Assembly (NCBI GenBank): GCA_007120575.1
Contig: SKNJ01000319.1
Span: 1 to 13,440, forward strand
From: Thioalkalivibrio sp.
Lineage (GTDB): Bacteria > Pseudomonadota > Gammaproteobacteria > Ectothiorhodospirales > Ectothiorhodospiraceae
DNA: 13,440 nt
Direction: 5' to 3'
Position 1 is the first letter of the stretch; each line of letters starts with the position of its first letter. The position numbers and the translations under genes were made by a program. This document shows, piece after piece, positions 6,712 to 12,621 of this stretch. The notes under the pieces were generated by a model, which was given only the letters and a program-made list of their open reading frames with translations, had not been told where the DNA came from and did not search any database.

Positions 6712-7715
6712 AAATCGACAGAACAGAACTCACCAAAGCCCTGGAAATAGTAAAGCCCGGGCTGGCCAACACAGAACTCATTGAACAGTCTACCTCCTTT
6801 GCGTTCCTGGAGGACCGGGTGGTGACCTACAATAATTCAATCAGCATCAGTCACCCGGTCAAGGGCCTCAAATTGACCGGGGCAATCCACTCCAAGGAGT
6901 TGTATGAGTTCCTGCGGCGCACCAAGAAGGATGAAGTGGAAATCAAAGCCACTGACCGGGAAGTACAGCTCAAGTGCGGGAACTCCCGGGCCGGTCTGAC
7001 CCTCCAGCAGGAGGTGGTCCTGCCCCTGGATGAAATTTCTGAGGAAAAGGATTGGGAAACCCTCCCGGAGGAAATTGTGGACGGCATCAGCTTTGTCAAG
7101 GACTCCTCCAGCCGGGATACCCAGCGCCCTATCCTCAACTGTATCCACCTGACGGAAACCATGGCAGAGGCCTCTGATGGGTTCCAGATAATTCGCCTGT
7201 ATGCGGAAGGCTTCCCGTTTGCGGACTGCCTGCTGCCGGCAGGGAATGCCCGGGAGGCCCTGCGCATCAATCCTTCCCTAGTAGCCCGCACAGATGGCTG
7301 GCTCCACTTCAAGAATGCGGACGGCACCCAGATAAGCTGCCGGACCCTTGAGGATGAATACCCCAACACTGACGGTCATTTCCAAGTGGACGGGGAGGGC
7401 ATAACCTTTCCCAAAACCATGAATGAGATATTGGACAGGGTCCGGGTCTTCACCGCAACCAGTACCAATGAATTTGAAGAGGTCATGGAGGTGGAATTGA
7501 AGGACAACCGCCTGACGGTGAAAGCCCGCAATGAGTATGGTTGGTTCAAGGAACCGGCCAAGATAAAGTATGCCGGGAAGCCGGTATCATTCTGGGTGGC
7601 CCCGGTACTGCTCAAAAACATCCTTTCCAAATCTGACCAGTGTACTCTGGGTGAAAGGAAAATCAAATTTGAAGGGGAGGGATGGGAGTATGTAGCAGTG
7701 CTCAAAGCCGTCTGA
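6708..7715 (+). CDS. dnaN: DNA polymerase sliding clamp (DnaN-like beta clamp)
   Basis: The 335-residue protein matches bacterial beta clamps in overall plan, slightly short of the usual 365-380. It has an N-terminal MKIDRTELTKALEIVKPGL, a middle-domain segment RPILNCIHLT...ASDGFQIIRLYAEG (compare the R-x-x-LNGVLLE...ATDGHRLA signature of DnaN), and a third domain with strand-rich ends. It would form a ring around duplex DNA and hold the family A polymerase encoded downstream. The start sits within the glycosyltransferase stop (ATGA) with no Shine-Dalgarno motif, so clamp translation is probably coupled to translation of the modification operon. After the stop comes a 25-base C/A-rich leader to the next gene. 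Confidence 0.88.
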   Translation: MKIDRTELTKALEIVKPGLANTELIEQSTSFAFLEDRVVTYNNSISISHPVKGLKLTGAIHSKELYEFLRRTKKDEVEIKATDREVQLKCGNSRAGLTLQQEVVLPLDEISEEKDWETLPEEIVDGISFVKDSSSRDTQRPILNCIHLTETMAEASDGFQIIRLYAEGFPFADCLLPAGNAREALRINPSLVARTDGWLHFKNADGTQISCRTLEDEYPNTDGHFQVDGEGITFPKTMNEILDRVRVFTATSTNEFEEVMEVELKDNRLTVKARNEYGWFKEPAKIKYAGKPVSFWVAPVLLKNILSKSDQCTLGERKIKFEGEGWEYVAVLKAV

Positions 7716-7740
7716 CCCCAAAACCCCAAACCCAACCAAT

Positions 7741-8151
7741 ATGTCTGGACAAACCTATCAAATGAAGGCTAGTGAGGCTGAGAAGTATGTGAAGCAACGC
7801 TGGCCCGGATGCCGGTTCATACCCCGGCGCCCGGACAATGCGGAGGCCATAGTCATGTGGCCTGATGGTCGCATAATAGACCGCAACACCTCAATGGGCA
7901 AGATGATTGAGGAGATGAAGAAGCCCGGTTGGAAGCCCAGCTGGAAAGCCTCCACGGAACCTCTGATGGAGGAAACCCCCCGGCTGGACCTACAGGAGGA
8001 GATGGCCACCCGTGCCCGGTGCTTGCTAGGGTGTCTGAATGACCTCCGGGAGTTCACGCATTGTAAGCCCCAAGTCAGCTTCGACCGGCGTGGCCGGGCC
8101 TTGTCTGTCCGGGTGGGTGATTTTTATTACCTGCGAAACCCCGATAAGTGA
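7741..8151 (+). CDS. Unknown 136-residue protein between clamp and polymerase genes
   Basis: I do not recognise it. The N-terminal half (MKASEAEKYVKQRWPGCRFIPRR... and MWPDGRIIDRN) looks like a small alpha/beta unit. The middle is proline- and tryptophan-rich. The C-terminal half begins with a helix (EEMATRARCLLGCLNDLREF) and ends in short strands with VRVGDFYYLRN. There are no membrane segments or metal motifs. The start ATG follows a 25-base leader of C and A runs with no Shine-Dalgarno motif. The TGA stop overlaps the ATG of the next gene as TGATG. Its position suggests a replication accessory role, but nothing in the protein shows one. Confidence 0.75.
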   Translation: MSGQTYQMKASEAEKYVKQRWPGCRFIPRRPDNAEAIVMWPDGRIIDRNTSMGKMIEEMKKPGWKPSWKASTEPLMEETPRLDLQEEMATRARCLLGCLNDLREFTHCKPQVSFDRRGRALSVRVGDFYYLRNPDK

Positions 8152-9392
8152 TGGAAGGTTTTTTCACCCGTAAACAAACAGAATCAATCAATGCCGGGGC
8201 CGGGGGCCGGGTGTATACCTGTGCCGGCTGCGGCCTGTACCGGCATTGTGAATCTCCCCGGATGAAACCCTATGGGGAATTCAAAAAAGGAATAGCCTGC
8301 GTTGGGGAAGCCCCCGGACAAGTGGAGGATGAACGGGGGCGCCCCTGGCAGGGCAAAGCCGGACGGTTGCTACAACGGACCCTGCGCAAATACGGGGTGG
8401 ACCTCTTCCGGGATTGCATCACCTTGAATGCCGTCAACTGCCGGCCCCCGGACAACCGGACCCCCACACCAGAGGAAATCAATCACTGCCGGTCCGTCCG
8501 CACCTGGAAGGCCCTCCAACAATACCAACCCCGGGTGATTATCCTATTGGGGTCAGCTGCGGTTGAAAGTGGGATTGGGCACCGCTGGTCCGGCAGCCGG
8601 TCTGATAACCTAGCCAAGTGGCGTGGGTGGACCATCCCGGACCAGGACCTCAAGGCATGGGTGTGTCCTACATACCACCCTAGCTACCTGGAGCGCTCTG
8701 GGCAGCGCCGGGAACTTATGACCCTGTGGGAAGGGGACCTTGACCGTGCTCTAGAGAAGGTGAAGGAACCCTGGCCCCGGTCCGCAGAACCGGAGATTGA
8801 AATTGTGGATGACCTCTCATTCCTAGACTCCGTTGCGGGAAGTTCCGGCCTGATGTCTTTTGACTACGAAACCACAGCCATCAAGCCCCATGCCCCGGGG
8901 CATCGTATCCGGGCTGCGGCCATAGCTTCCCGGCCTGACCATTGTTGGGCCTTCCTTATGCCCCGGACCAAAGCCGGAAGAGCGCCCCTGCGCAGGTGGC
9001 TGAAGAACCGGGAGGTGGCCAAGATGGCCCACAACATTAAGTTTGAACATGCCTGGTCCTACAACATCCTCAAGGTTCAAGTCCGGGGGTGGGAATGGGA
9101 CTCCATGCTGGCCGCACACCTACTGGACAACCGTCCAGGCATATCCGGGCTCAAGTTCCAGACCTATGTGAACTTCGGGGTGGTGGACTATTCTAGTGAC
9201 GTGGACCAGTACCTGCGGTCGGCCCCAAACGCCCCGGAGGGAGGCAATGCACCCAACCGAATCGACAAACTATTGAAACAACCTAGTGGTCCGGACAAGG
9301 TTCTCCGGTACGTGGGGCTGGATGCCGTGTATGAGTACCGGCTAGCCCTGCGGCAGATGGAACGCCTGGGCTGGGATTTTTTACCCTTTTGA
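8151..9392 (+). CDS. Uracil-DNA glycosylase fused to a DNA polymerase I-type 3'-5' exonuclease
   Basis: The 413-residue protein has two domains. Residues 20-200 match family 4 uracil-DNA glycosylases. The four 4Fe-4S cysteines are Cys24-x2-Cys27-x69-Cys97-x15-Cys113. The catalytic loop GEAPGQVEDERGRPWQGKAG begins at residue 52, and HPSYL at 176-180 supplies the second active-site loop. Residues 230-413 are the proofreading domain of family A polymerases: Exo I Asp238-Tyr-Glu240-Thr-Thr, Exo II NIKFEHAW with Glu299 where polymerase I has Asp, and Exo III Tyr387-x3-Asp391. The polymerase domain itself is in the next gene, 3 bases on. The domain order equals a family A polymerase whose 5' nuclease has been replaced by a glycosylase. 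I chose the ATG at 8151 (TGATG overlap) over an upstream GTG at 8148. It should remove uracil and mismatched ends during replication. Confidence 0.88.
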   Translation: MEGFFTRKQTESINAGAGGRVYTCAGCGLYRHCESPRMKPYGEFKKGIACVGEAPGQVEDERGRPWQGKAGRLLQRTLRKYGVDLFRDCITLNAVNCRPPDNRTPTPEEINHCRSVRTWKALQQYQPRVIILLGSAAVESGIGHRWSGSRSDNLAKWRGWTIPDQDLKAWVCPTYHPSYLERSGQRRELMTLWEGDLDRALEKVKEPWPRSAEPEIEIVDDLSFLDSVAGSSGLMSFDYETTAIKPHAPGHRIRAAAIASRPDHCWAFLMPRTKAGRAPLRRWLKNREVAKMAHNIKFEHAWSYNILKVQVRGWEWDSMLAAHLLDNRPGISGLKFQTYVNFGVVDYSSDVDQYLRSAPNAPEGGNAPNRIDKLLKQPSGPDKVLRYVGLDAVYEYRLALRQMERLGWDFLPF

Positions 9393-9395
9393 CCT

Positions 9396-10805
9396 ATGTA
9401 TCAACCACACCCTCAATCCAAAGCTGCTTACAAGTTACTCCATGACGGAGTGTTGGCCCTGGGCCGGGCAGAACAACGGGGAATCCGTCTGGACCTGAAA
9501 TATTGTCACGCAGAAACGGAGCGCCTGACCCGGGAGATAAAAGCACTGGAACAGGCCTTCCACCATACCAAATTCTATCGCCATTGGTTCAAGACTCTAG
9601 GAGGCAGGACCCCCAACATCAATTCCAATGCCCAGCTGGGGAACTTCCTATACAAACGCAAGAAGCTGAAGCCCATCAAAACCACCGTCACCGGGCAGGG
9701 GTCTACTGATGAGGAAGCCCTCCTACAATTGAACATCCCAGAACTCAATGACCTGCTTCGCCTCCGGGGCCTCAAGAAAATCCGGGACACCTACCTCAAG
9801 GGCTTCCTCAAGGAGCAGGTCGGGGGACGGGTCCACCCCAATTTCAACCTCCACATAGCCCGGACATATCGCTCCTCCTCTGACCGTCCCAACTTCCAGA
9901 ACATACCCAAGAGGGATGAGGAGGCAAAACGGATTTGTCGGCAGGCTCTGTTCCCATCAAAGGGCTACCAGCTGATGGCCGTGGACTACTCCGGGATTGA
10001 GGTATGCGTGTCAGCCTGCTACCACCAGGACCCCACCATGATGAAGTACATCAAGGACCCCAAATCAGATATGCACCGGGACATGGCCCAGCAGGTCTAT
10101 GAATTGAAAACCTATGACCCCTCAATCACCGGCCATAAGGTTCTCCGGTCTGCGGCCAAGAATGGTTTTGTGTTCCCTCAATTTTACGGCGATTACTACC
10201 GGAACTGCGCAATCAGTATGGCCTGTAACTGGGGCAAGCTGCCGGACGGACGGTGGAAGCCCGGGCAGGGAATCCCCCTGGGGGATGGCTCCCTGTCTGA
10301 CCACCTACTGGGCCAGGGGCATAAGTCCCTAGAGCAATTTGCGGACCATGTCCAGAGGATTGAGAAGGACTTCTGGGGGCGACGTTTCCGGGTCTATGCC
10401 CGGTGGAAGGAGAAGACATGGGAGCAGTACCAACGGACCGGATACGTGGAACTGCTGACGGGATTCCGGTGCGGGGGCCTTATGGCTTACAATGACGTCA
10501 CCAACTACCCAATACAGGGGGCTGCCTTCCATTGTTTGCTGAAGGCCTTTGTGCTAGCAGACCGGGAACTGCGTGCCCGGAAATTCAAGACCCGGCTGAT
10601 TGGTCAGATACATGATGAAATGATACTTGACGTATGGCCTCCGGAACTAGATGAGGTGGGGGAATTGCTACTGGACGTGATGACCCAGCAAGTCCCGGAG
10701 GAATGGCCCTGGATAGTTGTACCCCTCACCGTTGACATGGAAGTATCTCCCGTGGACGGCTCATGGCAGGAAATGGGAAGCTATGTGCGAGATGCGCGAA
10801 AATAG
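9396..10805 (+). CDS. polA: Family A DNA polymerase, polymerase domain only
   Basis: The 469-residue protein carries the complete palm, fingers and thumb of a phage polymerase I-type enzyme. The template-binding segment RTYRSSSDRPNFQNIP lies at the thumb/palm junction. Motif A is MAVDYSGIE with metal ligand Asp197 and Glu202. Motif B runs from Arg251 and Lys255 through NGFVFPQFYG, about one residue longer between the lysine and the Tyr-Gly than in E. coli or T7 polymerase. Motif C is IGQIHDEMILDV with His406-Asp407-Glu408. There is no exonuclease domain here; it is encoded by the gene immediately upstream, so the enzyme is a natural two-subunit split. It begins 3 bases after the exonuclease stop with no Shine-Dalgarno motif. 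It is probably the replicative polymerase, and the one that must copy and tolerate modified template bases. Confidence 0.93.
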   Translation: MYQPHPQSKAAYKLLHDGVLALGRAEQRGIRLDLKYCHAETERLTREIKALEQAFHHTKFYRHWFKTLGGRTPNINSNAQLGNFLYKRKKLKPIKTTVTGQGSTDEEALLQLNIPELNDLLRLRGLKKIRDTYLKGFLKEQVGGRVHPNFNLHIARTYRSSSDRPNFQNIPKRDEEAKRICRQALFPSKGYQLMAVDYSGIEVCVSACYHQDPTMMKYIKDPKSDMHRDMAQQVYELKTYDPSITGHKVLRSAAKNGFVFPQFYGDYYRNCAISMACNWGKLPDGRWKPGQGIPLGDGSLSDHLLGQGHKSLEQFADHVQRIEKDFWGRRFRVYARWKEKTWEQYQRTGYVELLTGFRCGGLMAYNDVTNYPIQGAAFHCLLKAFVLADRELRARKFKTRLIGQIHDEMILDVWPPELDEVGELLLDVMTQQVPEEWPWIVVPLTVDMEVSPVDGSWQEMGSYVRDARK

Positions 10806-10883
10806 AAAAGTTTCAAATTGTATAATAAGACAGGCCGGAAGGACCCCCGGCCCCCAAACCCCAAACCATTACAAGCCCATCCA
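10806..10883 (+). promoter_or_regulatory. Leader with TATAAT box, GC-rich hairpin and C/A-rich tail before the clamp loader
   Basis: This 78-base gap is the longest unannotated stretch in the window, and its first part is AT-rich, unlike its surroundings. It contains an exact TATAAT at 10821-10826 inside TTGTATAATAAG. A perfect 6-bp inverted repeat follows, GGCCGG at 10833-10838 and CCGGCC at 10847-10852 with an 8-base loop, and then C/A runs up to the ATG at 10884. No good -35 box is visible. The hairpin lacks a following T tract, so it is not a standard intrinsic terminator. A promoter for the downstream genes, or an RNA element in the leader, is a reasonable guess. Confidence 0.35.
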
Positions 10884-11798
10884 ATGAACCTGTACTTGAA
10901 ATACCGGCCCAATGAGCTGGAACAACTACTAGGCAACCAGAGCGTCACTGCGGCCCTAGCTGATATGACGGCTGACCCGGCATCCTGTCCCCATTCATTC
11001 CTCCTGACCGGTCCCAAGGGCTGCGGCAAGACCACCGTGGCCCGTATCCTTGCGGGACGGCTGGGGGTATCTGACCAGGACATTCAGGAACTAGACACAG
11101 CTGACTTCCGGGGCATAGACAGTGTGCGGGAGATACGCCGGCAGAGCCAGTACCAACCCCTGAAGGGGGACCGGCGCATGTGGATACTAGATGAGTGTCA
11201 CCGGCTGACTAATGATGCCCAGAGTGCCCTGCTCAAGATACTGGAGGACACCCCCAGTCACGTCTACTTTGTCCTGTGTACCACAGACCCCCACAAACTC
11301 CTCCCAACGGTCCGGGACCGGTGCACCACTTTTGAGATGCGGCCCCTGACGGATGTGGCCATGAAAAAACTACTCCTGCGGGTGACCAAATCAGAAGGCC
11401 AGACCCTCACAAAGACCGTCATGCGTCAAATTATTCAGGATAGTCTGGGACACCCCCGGGCTGCCCTACAGATACTGGACCAGGTGTTGCGGGTCCCGGA
11501 AGACAAGCGGCTGCGGACGGCCCGGCAATCTGCGGAGGAGCAGAATGAGTCCATAGAACTTTGCCGGGCACTCCTCAAGAAGGCCCCCTGGAAGGAGGTT
11601 GCCCGGCTGTTGCGGGGACTGAAGGACCAGGACCCGGAATCAATACGCCGGCATGTCCTGGGCTATGCGCAGGCCGTCCTTCTCAACAAGAATGACTTCC
11701 AGTCGGCCCTCATCCTGGAGGAGTTCATTGAACCCTTCTACAATTCCGGGTTTCCGGGATTGGTGTATGCCTGTTACTCCGTCACCCAAAATCAATAG
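10884..11798 (+). CDS. Clamp loader small subunit (DnaX / T4 gp44-like AAA+ ATPase)
   Basis: The 304-residue protein is a AAA+ clamp loader. It begins MNLYLKYRPNELEQLLGNQSV, matching the start of DnaX and RFC small subunits (KYRPxxF..IxGQ), which is why I chose the ATG at 10884 over an in-frame ATG at 10818 that would read through the leader. Walker A is GPKGCGKT at residues 43-50. Walker B is WILDECH with Asp103-Glu104. The DRC arginine-finger motif lies in VRDRCTTF, with sensor 2 in GHPRAAL. It is shorter than DnaX and lacks the zinc-binding cysteine cluster. It would load the clamp encoded at 6708-7715 onto primed DNA using ATP. No separate large subunit is seen in the window. Confidence 0.92.
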   Translation: MNLYLKYRPNELEQLLGNQSVTAALADMTADPASCPHSFLLTGPKGCGKTTVARILAGRLGVSDQDIQELDTADFRGIDSVREIRRQSQYQPLKGDRRMWILDECHRLTNDAQSALLKILEDTPSHVYFVLCTTDPHKLLPTVRDRCTTFEMRPLTDVAMKKLLLRVTKSEGQTLTKTVMRQIIQDSLGHPRAALQILDQVLRVPEDKRLRTARQSAEEQNESIELCRALLKKAPWKEVARLLRGLKDQDPESIRRHVLGYAQAVLLNKNDFQSALILEEFIEPFYNSGFPGLVYACYSVTQNQ

Positions 11799-11800
11799 CC

Positions 11801-11944
11801 ATGACCCATGAAGAAATCAAGGTTGTATTTCAGACCATCTTGAAATATGAAAACCTTCCAACTATCCTAGACCAGCTGGGCCGTCCGGCTACCTTGGAGG
11901 AACGTCAGCTGATACGGGAACTCATTGAAATCAGAACCCGATAA
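11801..11944 (+). CDS. Small 47-residue helical protein
   Basis: An ATG two bases after the clamp loader stop opens a 47-codon frame that ends in TAA nine bases before the next start. It exactly fills a gap that would otherwise be 155 bases in this densely packed genome. The product (MTHEEIKVVFQTILKYENLP... then LEERQLIRELIEIR) is predicted to be two charged helices with hydrophobic residues at helical spacing. It resembles small phage proteins of unknown function. No Shine-Dalgarno motif precedes it, as for its neighbours. It could be a small regulator or subunit of the adjacent replication or recombination proteins; function unknown. Confidence 0.6.
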   Translation: MTHEEIKVVFQTILKYENLPTILDQLGRPATLEERQLIRELIEIRTR

Positions 11945-11953
11945 CCCAACCAA

Positions 11954-12436
11954 ATGAACTACGAACAAGACACCACCATAGACCAGGATGCCCTGGACGT
12001 TGAATGGCTGGAACAGCCCCGGCTGATGATGCGTTATGCCCGGCTAGCTGCGGAAGCCCGGAAGCATATGGAGTGGGCCAAAGAGAACCTGGACGTGGCC
12101 AGGGCCTCCCTTGACCAATCCATACGTACTGACCCAGAGAAGTTTGGACTGGACAAGGTGACTGAATCTGCTATTGCTAGTGCCATCCTCATTCATAAAG
12201 AGTTCCGGGAGGCCCAGGACAAGTTCCGGGAGGCCCAATATGAATTCAATATGGCTCAGGCAGCCGTCCGTGCCCTTGATGGGAAACGGGACGCACTAGA
12301 GAACCTGGTGCGGCTCCACGGTCAGCAATACTTTGCCGGGCCAAAGGTCCCCCGGGACCTGTCCAAGGAATGGGAGCAGAAGCAACGACAGAAGGAGTCC
12401 AACCAAAAAGTCAAAATAGCCAGACGGAAGACCTGA
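11954..12436 (+). CDS. Coiled-coil protein, probable UvsY-like recombination mediator
   Basis: The 160-residue protein is almost entirely helical and charged, with heptad-like spacing from about residue 20 to 125. It ends in a conserved-looking ENLVRLHGQQYFAGPKVPRDL segment (about 115-138) and a basic tail. It resembles phage proteins I associate with UvsY-type recombination mediators, which load a recombinase onto ssDNA coated with single-strand-binding protein. It sits one gene before a gp32-like protein, which fits. The assignment is tentative because coiled coils give weak homology signals. It starts after the leader AACCCAACCAA with no Shine-Dalgarno motif, and its TGA overlaps the ATG of the membrane protein (TGATG). 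A 16-base duplication inside it encodes two FREAQ heptads. Confidence 0.65.
   Translation: MNYEQDTTIDQDALDVEWLEQPRLMMRYARLAAEARKHMEWAKENLDVARASLDQSIRTDPEKFGLDKVTESAIASAILIHKEFREAQDKFREAQYEFNMAQAAVRALDGKRDALENLVRLHGQQYFAGPKVPRDLSKEWEQKQRQKESNQKVKIARRKT
12201..12237 (+). repeat. 16-bp direct repeat, 21-base period, in the coiled-coil gene
   Basis: The 16-mer beginning AGTTCCGGGAGG occurs at 12201-12216 and again at 12222-12237. The 21-base period equals seven codons, and the two copies encode successive FREAQ segments, so it is a duplicated coiled-coil heptad rather than a mobile or regulatory repeat. Confidence 0.8.
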
Positions 12437-12621
12437 TGGAAATACTGTTAATGATACTGGTGGCCCTAGTCATCCTGGGCCTGTTGATGTCGCCGTTCTT
12501 GGCCTTCATTTTCGGCTACCTCCTAATGTCCGGGATGATTCTGGCCCTGCGCAAGAATGTAGAACCCCCAAACAAGAACGATTCACAAAACCAATACGAA
12601 AATGGCGAAAAAACGAAATAA
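12436..12621 (+). CDS. Small integral membrane protein (61 residues)
   Basis: The first 37 residues after Met are almost wholly hydrophobic (MEILLMILVALVILGLLMS, a break at Pro19, then FLAFIFGYLLMSGMILAL), followed by a charged, Asn/Gln/Glu-rich tail. This is one long or two short membrane helices with the tail probably in the cytoplasm. I chose the ATG at 12436, which overlaps the preceding TGA (TGATG), over an in-frame ATG at 12370 that would place a polar stretch in front of the hydrophobic segment and overlap the previous gene by 67 bases. Its last 20 bases overlap the start of the ssDNA-binding protein. Function is unknown. Its site between two recombination/replication genes suggests anchoring or a membrane role. 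Confidence 0.65.
   Translation: MEILLMILVALVILGLLMSPFLAFIFGYLLMSGMILALRKNVEPPNKNDSQNQYENGEKTK

Noticed and set aside
6851..7369. 172-residue minus-strand open frame opposite the sliding clamp
   Set aside because: Ser/Arg-rich shadow composition typical of antisense to high-GC genes.
10833..10852. Intrinsic terminator
   Set aside because: A 6-bp GC hairpin is present but is followed by C and A runs, not a T tract.
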